The notes under the pieces are model-generated. The model saw nothing but the letters and a program-made list of their open reading frames with translations, ran no database searches and had not been told where the DNA came from. A stretch of DNA of 64,000 nucleotides from positions 124,001-188,000 of the forward strand of contig JAUKTV010000001.1 in assembly GCA_030549205.1 (NCBI GenBank), written 5' to 3'. Position 1 is the stretch's first letter. Each line of letters starts with the position of its first letter. The position numbers and the translations under genes were made by a program. This stretch comes from Apiosordaria backusii. Taxonomy: Eukaryota > Ascomycota > Sordariomycetes > Sordariales > Lasiosphaeriaceae. Shown piece after piece: positions 11,625 to 23,952 of this stretch.

Positions 11625-13625
11625 ATGGATGAAAAGAGCACCCGTCAAAGCCGAGAGGGATCAACATCAACACCGGCCACGCTGGTCGCCGAACCACCAT
11701 CCTCGGACTCTAGCGCTTCCTCGGTAGCACCCAAGAGGGAAGAAGCAACTTCTTACCCTGACGGATTGCCTCGTAGAAAGTCTATTGACCTTGGAGATAA
11801 CCGTCAGAGTCGCGCCATCCACCCCGATATCGATCATGAGGAGGCAGAAGCAGCCGATCCCGGCCATGAACTTGATGTCGAGCTTGGCAGAGTAAGCCCT
11901 CTTCACCGCCCATATTAATTGGGTTGGCTTGCTGTCGCCTTACTGACCCCTTCCCAGGCACACGGTATTGAAGAAATCAGGCGCATTGAGACCCGTGGCA
12001 GCGTCAAAAGCAAGGTCTCCCGTGTTCTCAGTGTCGTCAGTCGGCGCAAGACCAAGGAGCGAGAGCGTATCCCCTTCACCCCCGTACCCGTCACCAACCT
12101 CAACCAGGGCATTGTCGGCTGGGAGGGCCAGGATGATCCGGCCATGCCCCTCAACTTTCCCAATCGCAAGAAGTACCTCATTCTCTGCTTGCTCTCGGCC
12201 ATCACCCTGCTGACCCCCTTCGCATCATCGATCCTGGCGCCGGGTATCACGTATCTAAACCGGGATTTCGGCAACGAAAATGAGATTGTGGGCGCCATGA
12301 CGGTTAGCGTGTACTTGCTGGGCTACACCGTTGGGCCCTTGTTCCTGGCGCCGTTGAGTGAGATCTACGGGCGGAGGGTTGTGTTGAGTGCGTCCAATTG
12401 GTTCTTTTGCGTCTGGCAGATCGGTTGCGCGTTGGCGCCGACGATTGAGTCACTAATAGTGTTTCGATTCCTCGCTGGCGTGGGTGGTGCCGGGTGTTTG
12501 GTAAGTTTGGACTGTTGAAAAGTCGGTACTGCGAAGGGTCGAGATTGGATTGCTAACACCGTTGTCGTTCTTCAGACACTTGGAGCAGGCATCATTGCCG
12601 ACCTGTTCCGGACCGATGAGCGAGGATTTGCCATTGGAATTGTAACCCTGGGACCTTTGATCGGTTGGTGCATACATTCGGAGTATGGTTACAGCAATGG
12701 CTAACCTTCTTCAGGTCCAACCGTTGGCCCCGTCATTGGCGGCTTCGTGTCTCAAACTATCGGCTGGCGCTGGGACTTTTGGATTGTGTTGATCACCTCG
12801 GTCGTGGTATGCGGGCTTACTGAGCTCTTCAACCAGGAAACCAATCCCCGCGTTCTGATTGAGCGGAAAGTGAAGCGACTTGCCGGAGAGACTGGCCGGA
12901 CAGATCTTAGGAGTTGCTACGAGACCGGGGAACAGATGAGCCAGAGACGCATTCTGCTCAACGGTCTTATTCGTCCTACCAAGATGCTCTTCTTGTCGCC
13001 GCTCGTCTTGTTCGTCTCGATCTACATCGCCTTTACATATGGTACGCTGTATCTGCTCTTCACCACCATTCCAGTCGTTTTCCAGGAGACCTATGGTTGG
13101 AGTATTGGCATAACAGGCCTCATCTACATTTGTCTCGGAATAGGAAACATGTGCGGCTGGGCGGTGGTCACAGCTACATCGGACAAGGGTGTGGTTCGGC
13201 GTACCAAGGAGAACAACGGGGTATTCGAACCTGAGATGCGTCTTCCTCTGAGTATATGGGCCAGCACCTTACTCCCCATCACCTTTTTCTGGTACGGTTG
13301 GACCACACACTACCGCACACACTGGATTGTACCGGTACTTGCACTTTTCCCGTTTTCTTTTGGTATCATTGGGGTATTCATTCCTCTGACGACATACCTC
13401 ATCGACTGTTATCCGATATACGCTGCATCGGCCATTGCAGCCAACACAGTCGCTCGCAGCCTGGCTGGTATGCTGCTTCCGCTTGCTGGGCCATCTATGT
13501 ACCAGAATCTTGGGTTGGGGTGGGGCAACTCACTGCTAGGTTTCATCTGCATTCTTATGATTCCCGTACCACTATTGCTCCACAGGTACGGGGCGAGGCT
13601 GAGGAAGTTGGGCCTCCAGTTGTAG
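11625..13625 (+). CDS. MFS transporter, DHA1 (drug:H+ antiporter, 12 TM) type
   Basis: Four exons (11625-11891, 11958-12500, 12576-12663, 12715-13625), 602 aa, all junctions in frame. A long hydrophilic Ser/Glu/Arg-rich N-terminus (about 185 residues) precedes the membrane core. Core motifs seen: LNFPNRKKYLILCLLSAIT (TM1), the motif-A-like PLSEIYGRR, GLGAG-type sequence TLGAGIIADLF after the second intron, and GPTVGPVIGGFVSQ..GWRWDFW (motif C region) typical of DHA1 exporters of drugs, polyamines or toxins (Tpo1/Flr1/Cyh-like). A cytosolic loop (ETNPRVLIERKVKRL) separates the halves. It should act in the plasma membrane as a proton antiporter; the substrate cannot be read from the sequence. 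Confidence 0.9.
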
Positions 13626-14948
13626 GCCCAAGATATGGGATAGGGATGTCAATCTGGCTACCTTACTGTTCTGGGCAGTTAGTACATGAAGAAAGCGTGA
13701 GGTGTTCGGGTATACTCACATTTGTTGCATATCAAGGAGTTTGGGTCCGGATTGTTTGTCACATAGCGAGATTTCCTTTCAGTTGTAAGCATTGACTTTT
13801 AGGTATAAATTTTCTGGATCATATTTCTGCAAGGCCTCACTATCATGCGGCTCTACGATAATCACCACAGCGGCATAGCTGTTTCTTGTTAGCTGAGACA
13901 TCCATTTTCACTTTGGAATAAAGAAGACTAGGTACACACGCAGCGATGGCAGCAGCAATCTCAAATGTTCTTGTCTTGGTCATCACGGTCTCGAGCAAAC
14001 TGAAGCCAGAAATAGAGCTACACACAGTCCCTAAGCGGCCATTTTTATCCTCTACCCTCATGGTCTCTGAACTGGAGTATAAATGGATAATCAGGCGCGA
14101 TCTTCCTTTACCTTCTCAGGGTATGAGGACGACGAGGACGAAGCGATGGAGGATATCATTTTTGCGGCCGGCGCTCCGTTTGACGCCAGGGCCGACACCG
14201 GAACCACCGAATCGTCCAGCAGGGCAAGCTCAAGTTGCAACAACAAGGCACATCATGCCTGCACAATCCTTTGAGTTCAGTACGATTTGCTGAAAGTTGG
14301 CTGTTTGTTCCCCCGTAAGACAACGTTGTCAACATGACGGTTCGAAGATCAGATGAAGCCAAAAAGACTCTGGAAGAAAGCAACAAAGTCTAGATATACC
14401 CTCAGTCAATCAACAGCTGAGATGAGTCGATCACGGATCAACGGAGACGGAGCGGGCCGTGGACCGGCTACTGACTGTTGCGGACAGGGGTCTATTACCG
14501 ACAGCTGAGTGGTATCTGGGGTCATGAGGATCAACGGATGCAAGGATGACCCAACACAACCGCCAATAACGCACGGCAAAAGGAAAAATACATTCTCCAT
14601 GCAACCGTCGCAGCTGCATTGTGGGTGAATTGGGGCGTCCCGGGAGATGGTTTTGATGCCTTCTGACATTTTATCCCGGTGGGGATTGCAAATGCAGTGC
14701 GCCATTTCCCGGAGACATGGCACCAGGTGGAGTGCCTAGACCCAGGCATCGTGAAGACATAAAGTAAACAATTTAACCTCAGTTTTGAATGTCAGATGCA
14801 TCTCATTTCATGATACCCTGAATCACCTGTTAGTCGTCACACAACCTCACCACACCCTGATACATACCTTACCCAGCGCAGCCCGTGCCTCTAACGCTAT
14901 ACCTTACCTCGACATCATCATCTCAAGATACCTCTGCAAACAGTCAAC
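13626..14948. other. Intergenic region, no gene supported
   Basis: 1.3 kb. Short frames on both strands have no family likeness. The last part (from about 14850) is pyrimidine and CA rich and is likely promoter and leader of the OsmC-like gene. Confidence 0.55.
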
Positions 14949-15500
14949 ATGTTCCGCACCAGTCTGTCAAGAACTGCCACTCGTGCAGTCCGCACCTTCT
15001 CCACCACCGCCACCAAGTCATCCTCCATTCCCCTCCGCATCTGCGGCCGTGGTACCGGCACCAAGCAAACCATCACCATCAAAGACAAGCCCTACACCAT
15101 TCAAACTGACACCTACCCGATCCTCGGCGGCGCCGACTCAGCGCCATCCCCAGTAGCCTACAATCTCGCCTCTCTGACTTCCTGCAACCAAGTAACGGGC
15201 GCCAAAGTAGCCGAAGACCACGGCATCAAGCTCGGCGAGTGGAACGTCAGGCTCGACGCCGTCCTGCCAACTGATGTGCTGGTAAAGGGCAAATGTGAGG
15301 GCAACCCGAACTGGGAGAGCGTGAAGCTGTTTGTAAGAGTGCAGACCAATATCTTGGAGTCAGTAAAGGGGGATAATCTGGAGGCCGACGCGAGGTTTCG
15401 GCACTTTGTCAGGGAGGTCGAGAGGAGGTGCCCCATTACACAGCTGTTCAAGCGGAGCGGGGTACGATATGAGAGCGAATGGGTGAACGAAGCTCTCTAG
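14949..15500 (+). CDS. OsmC/Ohr-like family protein with mitochondrial presequence
   Basis: Intronless, 183 aa. The N-terminus MFRTSLSRTATRAVRTFSTT is Arg/Ser/Thr rich, has no acidic residue and is followed by more Ser/Thr: a textbook mitochondrial targeting sequence. The rest shows OsmC-fold features: a beta-rich first half (TITIKDKPYTIQTD..GGADSAPSPVAYN), a first Cys at SLTSCNQVT on the central helix, and the second conserved Cys in RRCPITQLF. Bacterial OsmC/Ohr proteins use such a cysteine pair to reduce organic hydroperoxides; the fungal mitochondrial relatives are poorly characterised, so peroxidase activity is inference. The ATG has a good fungal context (CAACATG). Confidence 0.85.
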   Translation: MFRTSLSRTATRAVRTFSTTATKSSSIPLRICGRGTGTKQTITIKDKPYTIQTDTYPILGGADSAPSPVAYNLASLTSCNQVTGAKVAEDHGIKLGEWNVRLDAVLPTDVLVKGKCEGNPNWESVKLFVRVQTNILESVKGDNLEADARFRHFVREVERRCPITQLFKRSGVRYESEWVNEAL

Positions 15501-15984
15501 GGGATTTCATACAGGGATTCATGGTGGGCATTTGTACATATACCTTTGAGAACTGGCGGCCATTTTCTAAGGATCTACCGGGTCATGTATTTTCATTCTT
15601 TGTATCATCTCGGCGTGGGTACCTAGTTTCATTGCTATTCCAAGAAGAACCATTCTCACATACAAAAGTGCTTTACATCCACCAGGGCGATGATCCTTCC
15701 TATTTTATTCAGTTGTTACGCCTCGCGTCGGCAAATAAGGGACCACCCACCTTAGAACCCCCGGACATAACGGAAAATGAGGGGTCGATACTCCCTACTG
15801 TGGGATGATCATGGCTTGGGCGCAGTTGTAAGAACCAACCTGCATTGAGATGTAACCCAGTAAGCAATGCTTTCGGTCTTGTGTCAAGCAGTCCAAATAT
15901 ATAACATACCTAAAAGCCTGTCTTACTCAATCATCAATTTTCAGAAACTTTTCAACCACAGTTCGTAAAGAAAGAGGACATCAT
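15501..15984. other. Intergenic region, no gene supported
   Basis: Between the OsmC-like gene and the acyltransferase pseudogene. A TATA-like tatataacatacc lies near 15898-15910 and a pyrimidine-rich stretch follows, probably the old promoter of the acyltransferase. Confidence 0.5.
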
Positions 15985-17476
15985 CTCAGTACTCTATCAT
16001 ACAGCTTCGCCCGAAGGGTTGGGAAACTGATCCAGAACATGAGTATTTTAACCTGTCTACTCTGGACTATTGCGTCGGGCAGGTCTATACCAACTATGCT
16101 CTATTCTTCAAGCTCTCCCCAAACGCAAACAAGTCGAAGATTATCTCTACCATCAAGGACGGATTGGAAGTCACCCTCACTCAGTGCCGCCAGCTATGCG
16201 GCACTCTCGAACCCCAGCCCGATGGAAATGGAGGTTTATGCTTTCACAAGACAAAAGACAGCACCGTTGAGTTGCACGTTCAGTTTCTTGACACCGTTGA
16301 GCACGAACTCGATGGAGAGTACCGCACGTTTGAGGCTCTTGAAGCACAGCACTTTGCCTCTCGAGCACTGGGGAACATGAATACCTGGTGCGTTTTCCCC
16401 ATGACATACGGGGAGAAACCAGAAGCGCAGCCATCCAGTCGTCCGAAATGCGCCGCCTTCAAAATTACTTTCATCCAAGGTGGTTTTGTCTTCATGATGC
16501 ACCATCACCACTACACCAACGACGTCATGGGCTGGGCAGGCGAGCTACACCAACTTGCCGAAAACTGCGCTGCGGTCTGGGCCAACCCTACCGCCCCGGC
16601 TTTGCCTCCCTGGGATCCTTCTTGCCTCGACCTATCCAGAGTTACTGCACCCGACGTACCCGAAGACAAGAAAATTGACGGCCCTGTGTCACCCCTGCGC
16701 CATCCTGATCATAAGAAGGCCCAATGGCTGCTCTTTCACCTCTCCAAGAGCAAAACCGCTGCTCTGAAAGAAGTCGCGAGCCCAAAAGACGGCAGTTACT
16801 ACATCTCAAGCTACGATGCCTACAACGCCCTGATATGGAGACTCTTGACTAAACATCGCTTTGCTCTCTTCCACAACATTAGTACTGATCCTGCCAACAT
16901 TTCTTTTCTATGGGGAGAAGCAGTTGACATGCGCCGCCGCTTCAGCAACCCTCCAATTGGCCCCCGTACCCAAGGCAATGTCGTCCACGTCGCTCTCAGC
17001 AACTAGGCCCCGCCCGATCTCAAGCCCTTAACTATTGCCGAGGTTGTCTCAGAAGCGCCATTGCAGAAACTGGCGTGGTACATCCGACAGCTGACAAACT
17101 CTGTCACTCAGGAGTCACTCGCTGCGGCGTTGAACGGCATCGCACCCATTCGGGACAAGACAGCCCTGTTTCTGCGGGTGGACTCGCTCCCGCCCTTGAG
17201 TACCTTTGTAACAGAATGGAGAGACAGTCGGCCTTGTGAGGTGGACTTTGGTTTTGGCAAGCCACATGCGTTTAGGTTCCCGTTTGATACGGTCACCAAC
17301 GGGGGTTAGTGGTTGTTTACCCTGTTCGAGGTAATGGGCCGAGTAGGGATGACGAAGGGAATGAGTTTAGCATTGCTGTCGAGATGGAGATCAAGGAGAG
17401 GCTACTGTCAGATGAAGAGTGGAACAGTTGGTTTGAGTTTCGGGGCGTGGATGCTGATGATATGAAGAGGGAGTGA
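15985..17476 (+). pseudogene. HxxxD-type acyltransferase (transferase family, trichothecene 3-O-acetyltransferase-like), disrupted
   Basis: Family sequence runs from about 16007 (LRPKGWETDPEHEYFNLS, then LDYCVGQVYTNYALFFKL) to a natural stop at 17474-17476. The catalytic HxxxD motif is present (HHHYTND, about 16503-16526) and the second family motif is seen as VDFGFGKP. At least two lesions break it: an in-frame TAG at 17004-17006 after VVHVALSN, with the same frame continuing as family-like sequence (PPDLKPLTIAEVV), and a 1-base loss at about 17305-17309 that creates a stop and shifts the C-terminal VVYPVRGN..RLLSDEEW part to another frame. No in-frame start codon is found in front of the LRPKGW region. 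An intact member would acylate alcohol or amine groups using acyl-CoA, commonly in secondary metabolism. The P450 1 kb away may be a former pathway partner. Confidence 0.85.
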
Positions 17477-18505
17477 AAGCAAACACTACGCACGGACCAT
17501 ACCCCTTACCCCTGACTGCCCCTGAATACTTCCTCCATTGTTTAGGTAAGTTGTTTCCCTTTATGAACAAAGGCAGTTCTGGAGACAAATCAATTGCTTT
17601 TGGTCCACGTCAGTTCATCATTACTGGCATTATTACAGCAATCTTGCATGCCTTCATTGCTTCCACCAAGTGCAGGGGCCCAGGCCATCCATAAGTGCGC
17701 ATAAGCCGTTCCTCTTTTGAGCAGCTGCCTTTACAGTCTAGTGTAGATATATCTCACCCACTCGCCCTCCTTCCGCTATGGTGAAAGGCTCCCTTGATAC
17801 TGCCCCACATTTTGAAATGGGATCCATCACCTGAGCTCGAATTTGTGCTCCAAATGCTGCTTCGACGGCGTCCACCGTTGTTTTTTGAGGATGTACCCAT
17901 GGAAGAAGCCACTATCCTGGCTTCTGCATAAGACCCTATATCATCCGCTCGGTTATTAGCCATTGACAATAAAAAATGAATGAGCGGTCTTGGATGGCAT
18001 GGGGTATCATACGAATGTTTCCGGCGCCACCACGGCCAAAGGATTGCCGTCGTTCCCGATGTTCTTGACTGGAATGCCCGATGAAATGCATGATGCAATA
18101 TATCTGCTGCCCAGTAGCTTCCCAAAAACAAATTCTTAATTCACCGGATAGGTGGGGGGTCATAAACTTTATAAGCCGTGGTTTTTGAGATGACTTCATC
18201 AGATGCACAAACAGTGATGAACAGGCCCGGGCACATTCGATAAGGTCCAGTATTGTTATTGGCTCCCTCAAAGTGTTTGTGGTCATTGCCTCTTCAAACC
18301 CGATGTCGATCTCTGACGGAGATCACCGTGTCTCAGTTGGATAGTGCTGTCATCGTGGGGGTGCAAAGATGAGCCTTACCAATGGAACGTAAGAAAAATG
18401 TCCATCCCCCTTAGCGCCTTAGACCGCTCGGCCACCCTCCCACTTCATTCGATATGCCACCACGGAGGATTCGGGGCTTAGAATCCACCTGCAACAATAA
18501 AAATA
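17477..18505. other. Intergenic region with an orphan tRNA 5' half
   Basis: About 1 kb between the acyltransferase pseudogene and the convergent P450 gene. Apart from the tRNA-like fragment at 18411-18441 I see nothing supportable. Confidence 0.5.
18411..18441 (-). pseudogene. tRNA 5'-half fragment (Leu/Ser-like D-arm half)
   Basis: On the minus strand the 31 nt start GGGAGGGTGGCCGAGCGGTC and continue TAAGGCGC: a 7-nt acceptor half, then a D-stem/loop (GCCGAG..AAGGC) typical of class II fungal tRNA-Leu/Ser. No matching anticodon stem, no T-arm consensus and no complementary CCCTCCC acceptor half follow within 130 nt. It therefore appears to be a truncated tRNA relic, not a functional gene. 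Confidence 0.6.
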
Positions 18506-20280
18506 TCATGCTCTCTTTTTCATCCTCACCTCAAGTCCCTCTTGCCTGACAAAGAAGCTATTAGTGACCTTCCATTCCATTCCCTTATCGACTAGCTCGA
18601 TATCATAGAGCAACGCCAGTGTGGCAAGGCCCTTGTAGATTTGCATCAACCCCAGATGCTTCCCCAGACACATCCGGCTCCCTGCACCGAATGTCAGGTC
18701 AGCATTGTTCATCGCCTGTAGTCTGTCTTGGTACTTGGTCTCCGTCTCCCCTTCAAACCTCAGCCAACGTTCAGGCTTAAACTCTTCAACGTCCTCGCCC
18801 CAGACTCCCCTGTTCCGGCAAAGGACATACGGGTTCATAGCAACCGCCGTGCCCTCGGGCAAATAATGCTCCGAAGGCAACTTGAAACCCCCGGCAGGAA
18901 CGTATCTTTCCAGACCCAGCGCAATGCCTGGTAAAATCCTCATACTTTCCCTGACCAGTCCTTCCAAATATGGGACGCTCCTGGCATTCTTGTAACTGAC
19001 GGGGCACATCTCCCTTGTAACCCCAGCCTTCTCTAACTCTTCTCTCAATTTCTCCCACCTGCCATCTGCCTTGAGTGAGTAGTAAATGGCAGTCTTGATG
19101 ACACTTGATGTGGTATCAGCCCCGGCAATCATGTTGCTCAACGTATACCTGATGATCATGGCGTCATCCACCACGTCTGGCCACTCTTGCTTTGCTTCAA
19201 GAAACATATCTAGATAATCCACACTCCTATCCTTTTGCTCTTTGCTTTGATCCGCCTGAAACCGCTTCATGATATGCCCCACGCTCAGCCCGACGATAGG
19301 ATTGAAACTCGGCGGTCCAATTCGCATGATTCTGTTCTTGTCAAAGACATAATCCAGCCACGGGATTGCTGTGATAAAAGCAAAGTAATCGAGCGTCTTC
19401 TCTGCCGTCGATACAGTCGAGTCAAAATCTCTTCCTTCTTGCAAATAGCCCAGAGGTTGTGAAAAGGTGACGTTGCCGATGACATCCCAGGTATCTGCCT
19501 CCGGTTAACAACATGCACGATTTCCCACTTGTGCCTGATGGTTAGGGGTAGATAGTAGCACTTACAGTACACGATCCAATTTCCCAGATCCATTCCGCCC
19601 TTGCCCTTCTCACCACAGATTCTCTTCTCCAGCTCCCGACAAAACAAGTGCACTACCTCATCCATCTTTCTTTCTACCTTGGCCACTGCGGCAGCAGAGT
19701 AATACTTTGCTACTGGTCTTTTCCACTTGGCATGCAACTCTGGGTCAATCTGGCTAAACAGGTTGTACATGATCTCTCCCGTCTCTTTGTCCCGTGTGCT
19801 GCTAGATTGATAGAACTCTGTCTTTTTCCACTCTGCCTTCTGTTTCGTGCTCGCCCCAAAGACGACTTTGACCAGGTCGGGGTGGTCGATATCAACCGTG
19901 TTGGGGCCGATGAGGACGACCGGGCCATATTTCTTGTGCAACTGAGCAATGTGAAGGTGGAAGGAACCGCGAGTAGTGTGATAGAGACGGTAAAGGTTGG
20001 TGTAGCCTGTTGTTCCTGGTGTTAGTATACCGTGCACTGAAACCGGTGTAGGATGTGTGCGGAGAGTAGGAGAAGATTGCTACTCACGGGCTAGGAATGG
20101 GCCGGGAATGGGTCGAAGGGGGGAGAGGAGATAGGGGATGACAAAGAATGAGAAGAAAAGAAAGGAAATTGCTGCTACAACTAAGACATTGGCGGAAGGC
20201 GAGACGGGGAACCTGTTAAGGGTGTTTGGAGTAGCAAGTAGCCAGTCCTCTAAGCCCTTAAATGCGACTTTGGATGCCAT
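18506..20280 (-). CDS. Cytochrome P450 monooxygenase (pisatin demethylase/benzoate hydroxylase-like clan)
   Basis: Three exons on the minus strand (20280-20088, 20006-19566, 19494-18506), 540 aa. The N-terminus carries one membrane anchor (ANVLVVAAISFLFFSFFVIP) followed by a Pro-rich hinge PLRPIPGPFLARYTN. Signature elements in order: I-helix AGADTTSS, K-helix ExxR in VRESMR, PERF-like FKPERWLRF, and the haem loop FGAGSRMCLGKH with the cysteine at about residue 487. The family is ER-bound and oxidises small lipophilic substrates with a CPR partner. The sequence style (LARYTNLYRLYH, YTWDVIGNVTF) is that of fungal pisatin-demethylase-like P450s, but the substrate is unknown. It converges on the broken acyltransferase, which suggests remnants of a small secondary-metabolism or detoxification cluster. 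Confidence 0.9.
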
Positions 20281-20937
20281 TGGTTTCGGCTCATGCGAGT
20301 AGTAACTATCACGAACAAAGATTTTGTCTGTCTTGATGTGAGGACGAGACACTTTGGGTGACCACCAGACTAGCTGCTCTCCAAGCTCCATATAGGCCCC
20401 CTTTATGATCAGACCTCGACATCCCACACAAAGCAAGTGCCGATGCGACTCTATCATGGCTGACCACCACTCTGATGTTACACAAAGTGATTTTACCAAC
20501 CAACCTGTCAAAAAGCGGACGCCTTTTACCCTTGCATCATATCGCCGATCAAATAAACCTGGCATGCGGGTCAGTCCAAGGGCTTCAATGCGGCCGTGGC
20601 GTCAATAGTCGATGCAAGTTTGCTGGAGACAGCGCCCAACACGCCTGACGTTTGCAGATACCAAGACATTACCCTGACAAGGGCTTCATGCAGGCATGAC
20701 CATACCAACCTCGTTCGAAATCAGGTCGGAGCTTTGACTGGGAATTCTTGTTTTGTCGCCCCTCTGATGACAGTCATGGTCCAGCCTCTTGGTCTTTATC
20801 AATCTTTATATTCAAATATGTACATGTCTCTAATCCAAATATGTGCAATTTTAACACCTTTAGGCTCCACAATGAGCTCTACCTGCTCTTCAACATGCAT
20901 CTAAACCACTCCCAAATGTAAGGTACCTACTATCGAT
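20281..20937. other. Intergenic region, no gene supported
   Basis: Upstream of the P450 gene and downstream of the carboxypeptidase gene, both on the minus strand. Nothing else recognisable. Confidence 0.5.
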
Positions 20938-22335
20938 TTACTTCATATTCAACAGCAAGTATCTGAGACCAGCCCAGGTCTCAACGCCGCTGGGAACAAT
21001 CTGGCTGGCGGGTAAAACGAAGCCGTTGGCGCCCGTGTCGCGAAGCTCGGCAGTGAAGGTGTACTCGGAGCCACCGACATCATTGGCCCAGTCGACACTG
21101 CTGCCTGTAGCCTTGTAGATGGTGCTGCAGATAGGTCCGGAAGTGAACCTAGTGCCGTAGACGGCCTGGATGGCCGAAGCAGCGCCCGCAGCAAGGGACA
21201 CAAGTTCGGTATGCTTGACAGCTCTGGCAGTGCAAGAGTATCCATAGGCTATAAAAGAAGAAGACTGTCAGCTATGATCGATACCATGGGAAAATAAACC
21301 GAGCAATAACATACGGGTCATAAACAGCTGCGAGTACGCATGCCAGTCAATGAAGAGCTTGACACCCTGGCTGGCCTTGACGCTTCTGATGAAGTTGGCA
21401 AGGTTGGTAGTCTCGGGGGCATCGGAGGCCGCTCCTCCCTTGTAGTCCTCGGCGCAGGGGTTGGTAGAAGCGCCGCCGATAACGGACCACTGGAAGTTCC
21501 AGTTGCGGTTGATGTCACGGCCAATGCAGGTGCTGCCAGAGTTGGATTGACGGTTCTTGCGCCACAAACGGGTGTTGGTCTGCGTGAAGACGAAGCCGTC
21601 GGGGTTGACAACGGGGAAAACGTAAAAGTCGTACTTGTCGACAAAGCTCTTGATCTCGGCATCCGTGTCGTACTTGGTCAAGAGGTTGAAGGCGAGATAC
21701 TCGTTGACCATGGTGGTGATCCATTCACGCGCATGGACAGTGCTGTGGAAAATGACAGCAGGCTTGTTGCCCTTTCCGGAGCTGCCCCAGAAGTGAATAC
21801 CCGTGATGGGCCTTCCCTCGTTCGAGTTGCCAGACGTGACGATGGCTGAGCGGCTCGGGTACGTGGCCTGAAGATCTCGGAGGAACTGGAGATGATCATT
21901 GTACGAGTGGTACGAGTTGAACCAAGTGGCATTGGCAGAGCCAACTAGGGGGTGATGTTAGTCCATTATGCAATTCATTTCGGTGACCAGAAAGGGTACC
22001 GTACCTGCATATGCAGAAAAGTTAGACTCCTGCTCGATGGAAGCAGCCAAGTCCTCGTGCATGGTGGTCACCTCCATGCCAGCAACGGCCGCCTCAAACT
22101 CGGCCACCTTGGAGGGCGGGACCACGATATCGGCAAGAGCACCGGGGGCCTTGGGGGCCTTCCATGTTTCGAGCTCTAGCTGCTCGATAATCTTGGAGAC
22201 CTTGCTGACCTGGTTCTTGACGGCGACACGGAAGACCTTGTATCCATCGTAGGCAGTGACAGCGGGCCGGACCTCGGGGACAGCAGCCGCCGAGGCGAAG
22301 GCGAGCAAGGTAGAAAGGGCGACAACCGACTTCAT
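20938..22335 (-). CDS. Secreted zinc metallocarboxypeptidase (M14A, carboxypeptidase A-like)
   Basis: Three exons (22335-22005, 21944-21315, 21248-20938), 423 aa. The signal peptide MKSVVALSTLLAFASAAA is followed by an activation propeptide of about 90 residues (YDGYKVFRVAV..EVTTMHEDL). The catalytic domain shows the zinc ligand motif HSTVHAREW (HxxE), the substrate-binding DINRNWNF, the third zinc ligand in FIDWHAYSQ, and the catalytic glutamate in FTAELRDTG. It therefore removes C-terminal, probably hydrophobic, residues from peptides outside the cell after propeptide cleavage. Length and order match fungal M14A enzymes. The start is the Met at the signal peptide; an upstream in-frame Met would only add a hydrophilic lead. 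Confidence 0.92.
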
Positions 22336-23952
22336 CTTGAAGAACTTGGAACTTGCGGCTTGACAGTGGAGTCCTTGGAGAAGCTCTTTGGAGGAAGCGA
22401 CGTCCACAAGACCTGGATGGCTTTATAGCTCCAGTTGGAGGTATGTACACATGTGCTGTGGCCTGTGACATGGGATGAACAGGAGTAGTAGGAGTGGTAC
22501 TGCCTCGGGTGGGCCAACAAACGACGTGACCTCAAGGGCCAGTTAACCTTCCCTTTTCGGCCGAATAGCGATGCGGAGGGGGCCAAGTCTGTAATGTTTG
22601 TCACCTTCCCGGGATGACGCACGATGCAACAGTCTGGGGTTGCAAAAGCCGATCCCGCATTAAACCCGCTTTGCTCCCAGCCAATACGCTTCCTACAAGC
22701 CACTCGGCATTGCGCTGGGCGATCTCGCTCTATTTGCGACCAGGGGCTTTGTCCAGATGCCGAACCAGGATTGTCGCCCCGAGGCCAACAAGGCCACCTT
22801 CCAGAACTGGGAGAGCTTCACGCCTGTGCTCGAGTGCCTTGTTCTAGAACGATGCATCCTCGCCTGATCTCGTGAGAGTGTTGGGACCGTCATAGTGCCT
22901 GTCTAATGTGGCTCGCCATCCGCATGAGTCTATCTCATGGGGCAATGACACTATTAGCGGTGACAGCGTATAAAAGGGCAGCCCCGTCCCACAACTGAGT
23001 TCTTTATTTGCTGTCGATATCTTGATTGGGAAAGTCATATACCCATATCATGACGGTTATCTTGGCCCCTGCCTGCTCGGCCCAGCTAGTCCCCCAAACG
23101 TGAGGAAGTGGGGTGACCAGCACGACACACGGTCGACTGGAGTCGAAAAGCTTCGTTGTTGCTCCCCCTGGATCGTAATTGATGAAGAAAGCTTGGCTTT
23201 GCAACTTGTCCAGCCCTGTGCAAATTTACACCCCAGACTTTATCTTGGCGCCATTCCTTCCCGTGCTAGTCGTGCATCTGTTGAGTGCCGAGTCTGTTCT
23301 TGAGGCAGGTGCCTGTAGCCTAGCGTTTTGGTTGGGCTGGGGGAGGGAACGGAGTGGTAATCGTGGCTCTCAACTACCTAGAGGACCAATTCCGTATTAC
23401 CATTACAATGCTGCGGTTGGGTCTCAGAAGCTGCCGATGTTCCCAACACGCTAAAATATGAGACAGGCACTTATTAGGGACGGGACGGAAATAGACACAC
23501 TCTGGCATTAATTTGATACATAATCATTTGAGACTGATGCCCTTATACATGTTTCCCGCACATGTCACGCAGCTATGAGGGCACATGCTTATAGGATCTT
23601 GGTGTTTTTTACATGTATTATATAAGGTAAGTAGATGAAGCAAGTTTACGGCAAGCTGGGAGGTAGGAAAAAGTAGACGCAAGAGTTATCAAGAAGTTGT
23701 CAAGTGGTTTTCACATACCTACTTGCCAATGTGATGACCCACACCACACCCTATTTTGGTAAGCTCCCCATCGAGTGTAGCGATGGGAGCAGCACCGAGC
23801 TTTACCATCCACTCACCATGAAATACCCAAAATGACAAGTCCTCTGCCACGCCTCGACCACTAGGGAACCTAAGCGAAGACATGTTTTTCTCCTCCTCGA
23901 TCTTTGGGCGGTCACCTCTGAGAACTATCATACTATGAGTGGCGCTGGGCAC
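22336..23952. other. Intergenic region, no gene supported
   Basis: 1.6 kb upstream of the carboxypeptidase gene. Open frames are short and without family likeness. Nothing structural stands out. Confidence 0.5.

Noticed and set aside
23719..23952. Open frame directly downstream of the small Asn/Ser-rich ORF, as a possible second exon
   Set aside because: No convincing donor/acceptor pair joins the two frames.
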